This document shows positions 42,956-51,800 of a stretch of DNA of 60,270 bases, piece by piece. Under the pieces are notes generated by a model, which saw only the letters and a program-made list of their open reading frames with translations, ran no database searches and was not told the DNA's origin. The position numbers and the translations under genes were made by a program. The DNA is taken from the NCBI GenBank assembly GCA_041859045.1, contig JBHELB010000072.1:1-60270 (forward strand), read 5' to 3'. The stretch's first letter is position 1. Each line of letters starts with the position of its first letter. Source of the stretch: JBHELB01 sp041859045. Lineage in GTDB: Bacteria > Hydrogenedentota > Hydrogenedentia > Hydrogenedentales > SLHB01.

Positions 42956-43678
42956 ATGTTTAAGAAACCCGAATTAACCCTGCAAACCACAACGCTCTGG
43001 GACTACCCGTCGCAGCATTACGGCGCGGACATGCAGGGCGATCAGGCCTATATCGGCGCGACGCCGTCGTATGTTATCTGGAATCTGCTCACGCGCTACA
43101 CCAAACCCCGCGATCTCATTCTCGATCCCATGTGCGGCAGCGGCACCACGCTCGACGTCGCCCGCGACCTCGGCCGACGCGCCGTCGGATTCGACATCGC
43201 GCCATATCGCCCCGATATCCTGCGCGCCGACGCGCGCACGCTCCCGCTTGCCAGCGCCAGCGTCGATTTCGTGTTCGTCGATCCCCCCTACTCCACGCAC
43301 GTCGACTACTCCGACGATCCGCGGTGTATCGGCAAACTCGACGCGCGCGAAGAAACGTATTTCGAAGCCATGGAAGCCGCCATCGACGAAATGCACCGCG
43401 TACTGCGTCCGCGCCGCTTCATGGGCCTTTACGTCTGCGACTCCTTCAAGAAAGGCGCGCCGTTCAGCCCCATCGGCTTTCGCCTGTTCGAGCAACTCGC
43501 CCGACGCTTCCGCCCCGTCGACATCGTCTGCGTCGTCCGCCACAACAAAAGCCTCAAGCGCCGCCACTGGCACACCGAAGCCGCCAAAGGCAACTACTTC
43601 CTGCGCGGCTTCAACTACCTATTCATCATGAAGAAGGAAGCCGAAGAGCACGCGCCGTCTCCGCGACGCAAGAAGTAA
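42956..43678 (+). CDS. Amino-group (N4/N6) DNA methyltransferase, solitary
   Basis: A 240-residue SAM-dependent methyltransferase. Motif I is DPMCGSGTT (about residue 59) and the catalytic motif IV is VDPPYSTH (about 105), the DPPY form of enzymes that methylate adenine N6 or cytosine N4 in DNA. The following YSDDPRCIGKL is characteristic of a small methylase group often found without a restriction enzyme. No restriction gene is nearby. Some members of this fold act on RNA, so DNA as substrate is likely but not certain. It lies 36 bases after the sigma-54 activator. Confidence 0.85.
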   Translation: MFKKPELTLQTTTLWDYPSQHYGADMQGDQAYIGATPSYVIWNLLTRYTKPRDLILDPMCGSGTTLDVARDLGRRAVGFDIAPYRPDILRADARTLPLASASVDFVFVDPPYSTHVDYSDDPRCIGKLDAREETYFEAMEAAIDEMHRVLRPRRFMGLYVCDSFKKGAPFSPIGFRLFEQLARRFRPVDIVCVVRHNKSLKRRHWHTEAAKGNYFLRGFNYLFIMKKEAEEHAPSPRRKK

Positions 43679-43851
43679 GTAAGAGGGACTCCGCGAACGC
43701 GCGCGCTAATCAGACGCCCCGCCGCGTCAACATCGATTTCCCCTCGTGGATGGTGACCGCCCTCGATAAAGAAGCCTACTGCCTCGGCGTCACCCGACAG
43801 TCCATCATCAAAGTCTGGATATCCGAACGACTCCAAAAAGGCACCGCGTAA
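43675..43851 (+). pseudogene. Truncated CopG/RHH antitoxin remnant
   Basis: In a different frame directly after the methyltransferase the sequence reads VNIDFPSWMVTALDKEAYCL then GVTRQSIIKVWISERL. This is the C-terminal DNA-binding part of a widespread CopG-type antitoxin family. The usual N-terminal half and a start codon near the join are missing, and no toxin gene follows. Translation could begin only at the internal ATG in SWMVTAL (34 codons). Most likely a decayed toxin-antitoxin unit whose 5' part was lost. Confidence 0.65.
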
Positions 43852-44020
43852 AGCGGGAGCGGCGTTGCGGCTCCTTTCTTTCGGTTCTTAATCTCCGCCT
43901 GGACGGTGTTTTTGGAATCTTCTCTAGAATTTCCCCCAAGTGCGCGGGGTGTCCTAGAATATTTGTTAAAATCATGATAAAAATGCTGTATCATTTGATC
44001 GCTGGGAATATCAATACCTG

Positions 44021-44932
44021 ATGGGATTAACGATGCCACCTATTGCAGTAATAGACCTAGAGACAACGGGACTATCCCCCTCGACCAGTAACCGAATAGT
44101 CGAGATTGCAGTTATTCTACTGGAGCCTCACGTTGGAATAGTGGGTGAATTTGAAACAATTGTGAACCCACGCAGAGACGTCGGCCCCACTCATATTCAC
44201 GGGCTGACAGCTTCCGATGTCAGCAAAGCCCCATCTTTTTCAGAAATCGCTGCTCCACTGTCAAATGTCTTGTCCCGGTCTGGAGTGCTTGCCGGACATA
44301 ATGTCGCGTTTGACATCCGCTTCATTCTCTCCGAATACAATAGGCTTGGAATTGCAGTGCCTCCATACAGACGCATCGACACCATGCGGCTGGCGGGCGG
44401 GGGAGGACTCGGCTGCTGCTGCGAACGCCACGGCATTCCATTTTTGGGAACTCAGCATTCAGCTATTTGTGATGCCCGAGCAACTGCTCTGCTCTTGCAG
44501 AAACTCATTCTGAATAACTCAGATTTATTGGAGAGCATCTCGCAACTGGACGCTCCTTGTTGGAGTCCGATTGGAGAAAGCAACACATTTCTCTTACCAA
44601 GAGAATCCCTCAAGACACAAAATGTTGATAGCGAAACCCCCTCTCAGGCTTTCTCGCTACAGAGCCTTGGTAGCTTGCATAATCGAAGGGTCTGTTTCTC
44701 TGGGGAGTCAAACTGCGTACATGGCGGACAGCGAATCACTCGCGAGCTTGCAGAGAGAATAGCGCAAGATCACGGACTTGTCATATCACGCAGCCTCACA
44801 AGAAGCTTGGACTTCCTTGTTGTTGCAGACGTTGCGACGCAATCTGGAAAGGCACAGCGCGCCAGAAAATATGGGATTCCCATTGTTTCGGACACGGATT
44901 TCTGGTGTGCCATAGGAGTCACTCTGGATTGA
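44021..44932 (+). CDS. DEDDh 3'-5' exonuclease with C-terminal BRCT domain
   Basis: A 303-residue protein with a DnaQ/epsilon-type exonuclease domain (1-170): Exo I VIDLETTG, Exo II HNVAFDIRF, Exo III with His and Asp in HSAICDA. After a linker, residues 220-300 form a BRCT-like domain (RRVCFSGESNCVHGGQRITR, RSLDFLVVAD, KYGIPIVSDTDFW). The same pairing occurs in accessory epsilon-like proteins of DNA repair. Base composition is clearly lower in GC than flanking genes, and the codon use differs, which suggests recent acquisition. ATG at 44033 is an alternative start. Confidence 0.85.
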   Translation: MGLTMPPIAVIDLETTGLSPSTSNRIVEIAVILLEPHVGIVGEFETIVNPRRDVGPTHIHGLTASDVSKAPSFSEIAAPLSNVLSRSGVLAGHNVAFDIRFILSEYNRLGIAVPPYRRIDTMRLAGGGGLGCCCERHGIPFLGTQHSAICDARATALLLQKLILNNSDLLESISQLDAPCWSPIGESNTFLLPRESLKTQNVDSETPSQAFSLQSLGSLHNRRVCFSGESNCVHGGQRITRELAERIAQDHGLVISRSLTRSLDFLVVADVATQSGKAQRARKYGIPIVSDTDFWCAIGVTLD

Positions 44933-44969
44933 TCGAAAGGGATGAGCCATCTCATTAGGAGCTACCGCG

Positions 44970-45455
44970 ATGAAAGAAACACACAACATTCCATCCAGAA
45001 CGTTTGAACAACAGCTCGACCTCTTGGGAGAGAGCATTCTCACAAACGATATCTCTCCCAACAAGCGAATACCAGGGGAAATTATCTTTGAACCGCTTGG
45101 TGCCGGAGTTAGGGTCACTGCGCGAGACAACAAACACAGGCTACTCTGGGGATATGTAGCCAGCGCGCAAATGCTGGATCAGATCCACTGCCTTGTTGCT
45201 GTCTACGACACACTTCAGGAATTGGTCAGAAACGAGATAGTTGAAACATCTCCGCTTGCTTCCGACAACAAGGAAGACCCGATAGTCGTCGCGAACGCAA
45301 CCTTGTCGAGAATCGAAGACACGATCGCAAAACTCCGAGAAAGCCTCCGTGTCAAAAAGGTAAGCGACGCCACCCGCCAGCGAGCTCGTGTTATCGCGCG
45401 CGTCCTGTCCGACGCGGACAGGAGCATATCTCTTGCCACAGCAGATCTGCGGTAA
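44970..45455 (+). CDS. Unrecognised protein, partner of the exonuclease-BRCT gene
   Basis: A 161-residue soluble protein with no family that I recognise. It begins with a polar helix, has a strand-rich middle (GEIIFEPLGAGVRVTARDNK, LLWGYVASAQ) and ends in long helices rich in Arg and Ser (KLRESLRVKKVSDATRQRAR). AGGAG lies eight bases before the ATG. It shares the lower-GC composition of the preceding gene, from which it is separated by 37 bases, so both probably arrived together. Confidence 0.65.
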   Translation: MKETHNIPSRTFEQQLDLLGESILTNDISPNKRIPGEIIFEPLGAGVRVTARDNKHRLLWGYVASAQMLDQIHCLVAVYDTLQELVRNEIVETSPLASDNKEDPIVVANATLSRIEDTIAKLRESLRVKKVSDATRQRARVIARVLSDADRSISLATADLR

Positions 45456-45542
45456 ACGCAAATCTTGGCTTTGTGTCAGGAAACTGGTATTTGCGGGACT
45501 CAACTACCTTACAAGCGCCAGACGCCGACAACTCTATTTTCT

Positions 45543-45760
45543 CGTTCCCAAGTTGTACTTGGGAACGCTCTCTCTTGAAGCTGCGCTTCAACTCCCCCGC
45601 GCGCATGTATAGCCCCCATGCCCCGCGTTATGCACTCACACAATCCGACGGCACCCACTCCGTGCTCAGGATTGCCCACTCTCGGGGTAGGGGCATGGGA
45701 AAAAGGAAAGACGAAGCACAGCTTCGGGGAAACTGCGTTCCCAAGTACAACTTGGGAACG
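45543..45760. repeat. Nested inverted-repeat element (REP/MITE-like)
   Basis: Two near-identical 25-base palindromes, CGTTCCCAAG-TTGTA-CTTGGGAACG (45543-45567) and its reverse complement (45736-45760), face each other. Inside them lie GAAGC-type hairpins, TTGAAGCTGCGCTTCAA (45575-45591) and GAAGCACAGCTTC (45713-45725), then a perfect 10-base inverted pair CCCATGCCCC (45615-45624) and GGGGCATGGG (45690-45699). The order is mirror-symmetric over 218 bases. This fits a BIME/REP pair or a small non-autonomous element. The remaining gap (45456-45993) shows no gene. Confidence 0.8.
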
Positions 45761-45993
45761 AGGAACATCTTCGCGAAAGCGGGCGCGTGGTGCGGCACCA
45801 TTATTCCTGCGGGCACGAAGCAAAAACGCCCGGCACGGAGGCCGGACGCTCCGGGACGGCGATCTAACCCAGGCGGATCTTAATGCGATAACTATGCGCA
45901 ACGTGCAACGCCGCGCCAGAAGCGGTAATATGGCGCGGGTCCGCTGTATATGTACGGCGGCATGTGAAGTGTTAGGGAAGAAGTCAGGGCATC

Positions 45994-47145
45994 ATGCGTA
46001 TTGTTCATACTGCCGACGTGCATCTCGACGCGTGCTTTTCGGGCGCGGGGATGACGCCTTCGTATGGCAACCGGCGTCGCCAGGGATTGCGCGACGTGTT
46101 TCAGCGCATTGTGTCGCGCGCGGGCGAGTGGCCGGCGGACGCGCTGCTCATCGCGGGCGACCTTTTCGAGCATGAGCATGTCACCCGCGATACGGTGGCG
46201 TTCTTGCAGCGCGCGTTCGCCTCGATTTCGGATGTGCTGGTGTGCATCGCGCCGGGCAACCACGATCCCTGCGTGCCGGATTCGCCCTACCTCACCGAAT
46301 CCTGGCCGGAGAACGTGCATATCTTCCGCGAGGCGCGGTGGACAGCGGTTGAACATCCCTCGCTGCCGTTGACGATCCACGGGTTCGCGTTCGATGGTCC
46401 GGATATTTCGCAGAATCCTTTTGGCGCGCTGCGCGTGCCCACCGATGGCCGCACGCACGTGGCCGTGGGACATGGGTCGGAGCGCAGCCGCCAACCGGCA
46501 GAAAAACGTGCGTACGCGCCGTTCGACGCGCCCAGTGCGACGGCTCCGGGGCTGTCGTACCTTGCGCTGGGCCATTTCCACGCGGCGACACGGCTCGAAG
46601 CGGGTCCCGGCGTCGAGGTGTGGTATCCCGGCACACCGCAGGGCAGCCACTTCGGCGAACAAGGGCCGCGCGGCTACCTCGAGGTGGAACTGACAAACGG
46701 CGCAGCACGCGTTAGCGCGGCTTCGGCAAGCGTTCTTGAGTTTCACACGCTCACCGTCGATTGTTCAGGGCTCACGAGCAGTCAAGAACTGCTCGATCAT
46801 ATCCGAAGTTGGGCGGGGAACCACGCCTGCGCGCTGGCCGCGCGCATCACACTCGAAGGGACCGCGCCGGTCTCGCTGACGGCGTCGCTGGGCGGTGTGC
46901 GCGACGCCCTGAACGGCGCATTTGAGTATCTCAGCGTTGTGGATCACACCGTTCCTGAGGAGGATTTTGAGGCGCTCGCGCAAGATCACACGGCCTTGGG
47001 CCTGTTTGTGGCGCGGCTCAACGAGGAAATCCGCGAAACGCAGGATGACGCCCGCCGCGCTATGCTGGAACGCGCGCGCACGCTCGGCGTGAGCGCGTAT
47101 CGGGGCGTGGCCTTGCCTGTTCCAGGACTCGAGGACGGCGCATGA
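45994..47145 (+). CDS. SbcD/YhaO-like metallophosphoesterase (DNA repair nuclease subunit)
   Basis: A 383-residue calcineurin-like phosphoesterase of the Mre11/SbcD/YhaO type. Metal-binding motifs are HTADVHLD, AGDLFEHEH, PGNHDP and GHFHAA. It should pair with the SMC-like ATPase encoded next, to which it is coupled by a four-base ATGA overlap, and act as a DNA end-processing nuclease. The subfamily is nearer YhaO of Bacillus than enterobacterial SbcD, given the partner. No ribosome site stands out beyond AGGGC. Confidence 0.9.
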   Translation: MRIVHTADVHLDACFSGAGMTPSYGNRRRQGLRDVFQRIVSRAGEWPADALLIAGDLFEHEHVTRDTVAFLQRAFASISDVLVCIAPGNHDPCVPDSPYLTESWPENVHIFREARWTAVEHPSLPLTIHGFAFDGPDISQNPFGALRVPTDGRTHVAVGHGSERSRQPAEKRAYAPFDAPSATAPGLSYLALGHFHAATRLEAGPGVEVWYPGTPQGSHFGEQGPRGYLEVELTNGAARVSAASASVLEFHTLTVDCSGLTSSQELLDHIRSWAGNHACALAARITLEGTAPVSLTASLGGVRDALNGAFEYLSVVDHTVPEEDFEALAQDHTALGLFVARLNEEIRETQDDARRAMLERARTLGVSAYRGVALPVPGLEDGA

Positions 47146-50100
47146 AAATTCGCACCCTTTGGCTGGACGCGTACGGCCGTTTCTTGCAGCAAACGGTTGA
47201 GTTCGCTCCCGGATTCCAGGTGATTCTCGGGCCGAATGAGCAAGGGAAAACAACCATCCGCAGTTTCATCGGCGACATGCTCTACGGCCAGAAGCGCAGC
47301 GACAACCAGCGAGTCTATGATCTTTCGCACACGCTGCGGCGGCCGTGGCATCACGCGGCGGCCTATGGCGGCCGCATGCTCTACGTGCTGGATGACGGAC
47401 GCGAAATCGAGGTGCTGCGAAACTTCGACAAACGTACGGAGTCCGTGCAGATTTTTGACCGCACCCACTGCGAGGAAATCACGGCGCAATTCCCTCGGCG
47501 CCGCAACCAGGAACCGGCGTTCGCGGAAGCGCATCTGGGCGTCAGCAAACTCGTGTTCCTGAACGCCGCCTCGATTGGGCATATGGAAATGCAGGACCTC
47601 GGCGACGCCGACGCGCTGGGTCAGATCCGCGAAAAGATTCTGTCGTTGGCCGATTCCGGGGAAGATCAGGGCTCGTTTGAGGCCGCGGTCGCGGCGCTTG
47701 AAGCGCGGATCGCGCTCATCGGCGGTCCGCAGGCCCGCTCAAAGCCGTTGCCTGTGCTGCGCGCGCGTGTGGCGGAACTCGATACGGAATGGAGTGAGAA
47801 CAGCGCACGCCACCAGGAGGCGGCGGAATTGCAGATCCGGCGGCGGCAGTTGCTTGACGAACTTGTTGCACTGCGCGCCGAGCGAATCGCCCTTGAAGAA
47901 GAAACACGCTTGGTCGAGCAGCAAGGCCGCGCGCAACGTTTGGCCCGAATCGAAGCGCTTCACGCGGAGGCGGAGGAAATTCAGAAGCGCTGCTTCGCCC
48001 TGAGCGACGCGCGCGACTTCCCCGTTGAGCGCACGCCGGAAATCCAACGGCAGCACAACGCGTATATGACCGCCAAGACGGCGTTGGCTCGCACCGAGCA
48101 GGAATTGCACGAGACTGAGCGCCAACTCGCGGGCGAAGGAGAGCAGACGGAAACCGGCGAAGCGCTTGTTGATGCCGAGTTGCCCGAGGAACTGGAGCAA
48201 GGGCTCGTTGACATTGAAGGCAAGATCGCACGCGTTCAGGAAAAGCTCGATCAGGCATTGACTCAGGCCGAAGCGGCGCGGGACCGGCAGAACGCAGCCA
48301 GCATAGACTTAGCCGCGCTTCCCGATTTTGGGCGCATGGCCTCGAATCCCATTGAATGGCTGCAACAGCTCGCGACGTCGTTCGAGGTGGAATGCCAAGC
48401 GCGCGAGGAGGAATGCCGCCAACTCGCCACCGCCTCACACCATGTCGAACAACTGCGGACCGAGATGGAACCGCTGAATAGCGCGTTCTCTGATGTCGTC
48501 GATTTCAACGCGGAAGTCCGCGCCTACGAGATTGAATCCCGCGTACGCGAGGAGCAGGCCGCTCAGTTGCGTAGCCGCATCGACGCGCTGCTGAACGCCC
48601 ATCGTGACGCGCTGCGCGAGGCCCCCCGCTACCGCAATCTCGCGTTCGTGTTTGTGCCGTTCATTGTCGCGTTTGCGGGATTCGGCGCCTATTTCCAAAA
48701 TTACGGAGCCTACGGGCCAGCCCTCCTCGGTCTGCTGGGTATGCTCTGGGCGCTAACGCGCAACCGCAGGGAAATGTACATCGCCGGGCGAGCCCAGGTT
48801 GAGCAATCAGACACGGAACAGGATCTCCAAGGTTTGATTGCCGCGGGCGAAGCACAACGCAAAAACATCGAGGGCCTGCTGCAAGCGGCGTCGTGCGCGA
48901 CAGTGCGGGAACTCGAGGCACTGTACGAACGTTACCGCGGCTCGCAGGTCAAACTCGACAGCCTGATGCAGACGTTGCACGAGCAAGAACGCCGCGTTCA
49001 GGAAAAGCGGTATCAAGTTGAGCGCCTCTTCGAGCGCCTTCAGCGCACGTTCGCTACGCTGGGCCAGCCGCTGGAGAGCGAGGCGGACGTCCGGGACGCC
49101 GCGAGCCGCGCCATCGGGCGTTACCAGGAATACCGTGATGCCAAACGCCGGGTCAACGAAGGCAAAGACCTGGCGCTGCAATACGAAGCGGAAGCGGAAC
49201 GCCTGCGCGAGGAACTGAAAGCGCTGCAGCAACAGGATATCGATCTCTCGCTCGATGTGCGGAGGCAACTGCGCGAACGCGGCTTCCGCGACGAGAACAA
49301 ACACACCAGCGCTTTGGCCGCGCTTAAGGCCTACCGCATCCGTTCGGCGCAATCGCGTTTCCGCCGGGGGCGAGCGGACGCCCTGCAAGAGCGCGCACAC
49401 GAACTGACCCGCCAACGCGAACTGGAGCAGGAAGACGTCGCCCGGCTCGAGGCGGCGCTCGCCCGCATTTTTCAGCCTTTTGGCCTTCGCTCCATGGAAG
49501 AATGGAATGCCATGGCGGAGAAGGCTCGCGCCTACCGGGAAGCATGGGAAACGCGGACGCGTCTGCTCAAAGAAGCCGAGCAGCTTCTGGCTGGACAAGA
49601 CCTCGACGCCTTGCGGCAAGAAGTGAAGGAGGAAGGTCGAATCGACGCGGCACCCACCCGAAACGCCGAAGAAATTCGTCGACGAGCCGCCGAAGTCACC
49701 TTACTGATTGACCGCGCCCAGCAACTCGCCCACGATCTCCATATCGCCGCGACGCAAAAACTGGCCGGAACGCGCCCACTCTACGAAATTGAGGAAGAAC
49801 GCGCCCACGCCGTGCGTCGACGTGACCTGCTCCAGAGCGAACTCGACGCCGCCCTCTACGCAGCGGGGCTCATTGAGGAGGTCGCCCGCGACAAGCACGC
49901 CCGCGTCGCCCCGCGCCTCGCGGAAACGGCAGGTGCATACCTGGCCGAAATCACCCAGGGCTCATATTCCGAATTGTTTCTTAGTCGAGAGCTGGGCATC
50001 ACCGTACGTATCCCCGAGACCGCCAGCCTGCACGACCGCCCCGAGCAGCGCCTGAGCCACGGAACGGTGGACCAAATCTATCTGGCGCTGCGTCTGGCGC

Positions 50101-50306
50101 TTGTTCAGAGTCTGAGCGATGCTGGCGAGCGCATTCCTATGTTGCTGGACGATCCATTTGCGAACTATGACGACCAGCGACTCCTGAGTGCGATGCGCCT
50201 GCTTGCGCGCCTTGGAAAGGACTCCCAGATTGTGTTATTCTCCTGCCGCGAAGACGTTGCGCGCGCGGCAAAGCAAGTGGGGACGCCCATCTTGGTACTC
50301 CCATAG
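47142..50306 (+). CDS. SbcC/YhaN-like SMC-type ATPase with central hydrophobic hairpin
   Basis: A 1054-residue ABC/SMC-like ATPase. Walker A is GPNEQGKTT at residue 30, and the Walker B plus D-loop LLDDPFANYDD lies near 1005, with the signature motif LSHG before it. Between are two long coiled-coil arms (about 180-500 and 560-870). In the middle, near 505-545, are two hydrophobic stretches (LAFVFVPFIVAFAGFG and GPALLGLLGMLWAL) instead of a zinc hook, as in YhaN-like proteins, suggesting membrane contact or a hydrophobic dimer joint. Works with the preceding nuclease. Confidence 0.9.
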   Translation: MKIRTLWLDAYGRFLQQTVEFAPGFQVILGPNEQGKTTIRSFIGDMLYGQKRSDNQRVYDLSHTLRRPWHHAAAYGGRMLYVLDDGREIEVLRNFDKRTESVQIFDRTHCEEITAQFPRRRNQEPAFAEAHLGVSKLVFLNAASIGHMEMQDLGDADALGQIREKILSLADSGEDQGSFEAAVAALEARIALIGGPQARSKPLPVLRARVAELDTEWSENSARHQEAAELQIRRRQLLDELVALRAERIALEEETRLVEQQGRAQRLARIEALHAEAEEIQKRCFALSDARDFPVERTPEIQRQHNAYMTAKTALARTEQELHETERQLAGEGEQTETGEALVDAELPEELEQGLVDIEGKIARVQEKLDQALTQAEAARDRQNAASIDLAALPDFGRMASNPIEWLQQLATSFEVECQAREEECRQLATASHHVEQLRTEMEPLNSAFSDVVDFNAEVRAYEIESRVREEQAAQLRSRIDALLNAHRDALREAPRYRNLAFVFVPFIVAFAGFGAYFQNYGAYGPALLGLLGMLWALTRNRREMYIAGRAQVEQSDTEQDLQGLIAAGEAQRKNIEGLLQAASCATVRELEALYERYRGSQVKLDSLMQTLHEQERRVQEKRYQVERLFERLQRTFATLGQPLESEADVRDAASRAIGRYQEYRDAKRRVNEGKDLALQYEAEAERLREELKALQQQDIDLSLDVRRQLRERGFRDENKHTSALAALKAYRIRSAQSRFRRGRADALQERAHELTRQRELEQEDVARLEAALARIFQPFGLRSMEEWNAMAEKARAYREAWETRTRLLKEAEQLLAGQDLDALRQEVKEEGRIDAAPTRNAEEIRRRAAEVTLLIDRAQQLAHDLHIAATQKLAGTRPLYEIEEERAHAVRRRDLLQSELDAALYAAGLIEEVARDKHARVAPRLAETAGAYLAEITQGSYSELFLSRELGITVRIPETASLHDRPEQRLSHGTVDQIYLALRLALVQSLSDAGERIPMLLDDPFANYDDQRLLSAMRLLARLGKDSQIVLFSCREDVARAAKQVGTPILVLP

Positions 50307-50687
50307 AGTTGTGAGTCCTGCCCTCTCTTCAGGCTAAGCTGGGTAATTATAGCGCGAAAGTGGCGATTGTTGTTCATTTAAGAACAATACTTTGTCTAGA
50401 ACGATCCACAAGGTGACGCCCGACAAAAAATCTTGACCAAAGAGCACCCGCTTTACATAGCGTAAGTGTTTTATTTACAATATCTTATTCTCTCCTTGAT
50501 GGACTTGGCACAGGGCTTGTACGTATCTATCCCGAGCGTGGCAAGTGTAAGCGTTAAATTGAAGAGAATATGAAGAAATCTGGCCTGGAAAGGTCTATTT
50601 CTTAACCTGAGCGAGCTATTCGTTCAGCGAGAGAAACCTGACAAGGCGATAAAGCTTGCGTGGCAAGCGGCGAAATAAGGAGGAACG
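50307..50687. other. Upstream region of the first PEP-CTERM gene
   Basis: AT-rich and without a gene. It holds a sigma-54 promoter (50506-50521) and, about 120 bases above it, a palindrome TTGTTC-ATTTAA-GAACAA (50370-50387) at a distance suited to an activator binding site. Confidence 0.55.
50506..50521 (+). promoter_or_regulatory. Sigma-54 promoter of the first PEP-CTERM gene
   Basis: TGGCAC, five bases (AGGGC), then TTGTA differs from the -24/-12 consensus by one base (T for C in the -12 GC). It lies about 170 bases before the gene. Confidence 0.75.
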
Positions 50688-51374
50688 ATGAAGGTTCTGA
50701 GTGTGATTTTGGTGGCGGCGTTGGCAATTGTGGCGCTTCCGGCGATGGCTACCCCCGTCAGCGATCCGTGGTCGGTTCCCAACGGTTCCGATGAGTTGAA
50801 CCTCTTCGAAATCGTTAATGCGTTGTACGGCACGGCGTACACTTCGAGTGCGGATATGGCCTTCGCGATGGTTTCGGCTCCGGCGGACGAGGTGTTCTCG
50901 GGCTGGGCCGCGATCAAGACCGAGGCGAAGTATGCGGGCTATGAGCAGACCTTTGGCTGGTACCAGGACACTGGCGTGGGCAGCCCCACGACCCTGAACC
51001 CTCTGTACACGGTGACGGGCACGGGTCTGGCGGCCACGGGTTCGGCGATCATTTCGCCGGTGGGCGACTATGGCTTCTTCGAGGCAGCGGGCCCGGCGAA
51101 TAACCCCGACAAGTATGTCTGGTACTCTGAGGCGGACGAAAACGCCAATGGCGAAGACCATATGGTGCTGTACAACCTGGGTTTGCTTGTGGGTCAAGAC
51201 TATGCGGGCCGCTATCTGATGGGCTGGGAAGACAAACCCTTCGAGGTTAGCGACACAGACTATAATGATCACGTGCTCGAACTGACGGGTATTGTCCCGG
51301 AACCGGCCTCCTTCCTGCTGCTGGGCATGGGTATCGCGGGAATGATCGTGCATCGGATGCGCAAGGCCGCCTAA
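50688..51374 (+). CDS. PEP-CTERM sorted secreted protein, DUF4114-like
   Basis: A 228-residue exported protein. The signal peptide is MKVLSVILVAALAIVALPAMA. The C-terminal sorting signal is complete: VPEPASFLLLGMGIAGMIVH followed by RMRKAA, that is the PEP box, a membrane helix and basic end, recognised by an exosortase. The body ends in GWEDKPFEVSDTDYNDHVLEL, matching the DUF4114 pattern of PEP-CTERM proteins (W/F-x-D ... D-x-D-Y-N-D). Expected in the matrix or cell surface. AAGGAGG precedes the ATG. A diverged copy lies 600 bases downstream. Confidence 0.9.
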   Translation: MKVLSVILVAALAIVALPAMATPVSDPWSVPNGSDELNLFEIVNALYGTAYTSSADMAFAMVSAPADEVFSGWAAIKTEAKYAGYEQTFGWYQDTGVGSPTTLNPLYTVTGTGLAATGSAIISPVGDYGFFEAAGPANNPDKYVWYSEADENANGEDHMVLYNLGLLVGQDYAGRYLMGWEDKPFEVSDTDYNDHVLELTGIVPEPASFLLLGMGIAGMIVHRMRKAA

Positions 51375-51397
51375 GGGCCACGCGTCCAGAAAAGCCT

Positions 51398-51436
51398 ATT
51401 GCGCCGTGAGGGTCTCCCTCGCGGCGCAATCCTTTT
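51398..51436 (+). terminator. Rho-independent terminator after the first PEP-CTERM gene
   Basis: ATTGCGCCGTGAGGG (51398-51412) pairs with CCCTCGCGGCGCAAT (51416-51430) over a three-base loop, with one mismatch, followed by CCTTTTGT. Confidence 0.88.
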
Positions 51437-51547
51437 GTATAACGACAAGGCGCGAACAATGCGTTGAACTCGGGCGCACTAAACCAAGATTGGCTACCTA
51501 CGGTATGATCTTCAAAGATGGTGTGAGTTGGGCTAGACGACGGGAAT

Positions 51548-51570
51548 ACGCCATTTTTGAGACGCGCTAG
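51548..51570. repeat. Second copy of a short intergenic repeat
   Basis: ACGCCATTTTTGAGACGCGC is nearly identical to the segment at 13770-13793 (ACGCCATTTTTTGAGATGCG), with matching TAG after both. Two copies 38 kb apart in non-coding positions suggest a dispersed small repeat. Confidence 0.6.
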
Positions 51571-51784
51571 GGGTAGTGGTATACGCGCAAGTGCCCACAA
51601 GGGCTGCCATTACGCCTATTGCCCTCAAAAAGCAGCGGTCCGGCACTTTTCCTTTTTGCATGGTAAAGAGTTAGTCTCCCTTGACACAGGTGGGGCTTGC
51701 TCAAAAGGCCAATGTTGCCAAAAGTGACTGGCGTAGCCGCCGTAACCTGTTTATATATGGTTTCTTAAAGCCGCGGCTCGGAAT

Positions 51785-51800
51785 TGGCACGCAACCTGCT
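51785..51800 (+). promoter_or_regulatory. Sigma-54 promoter of the second PEP-CTERM gene
   Basis: TGGCAC, five bases (GCAAC), then CTGCT keeps the invariant GG and GC at correct spacing. It lies about 170 bases before the gene, the same distance as at the first paralogue. Confidence 0.8.

Noticed and set aside
43852..45455. Anti-phage defence system
   Set aside because: The exonuclease-BRCT gene and its orphan partner have no recognised defence hallmark; only lateral transfer is supported.
45473..45883. Plus-strand frame inside the nested repeat
   Set aside because: It merely translates palindromes and the insert edge; no ribosome site and no homology-like pattern.
51630..51665. Additional sigma-54 promoter (GGCAC ... 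TTGCA) before the second PEP-CTERM gene
   Set aside because: The spacing between the GG and GC elements is about four bases too long.
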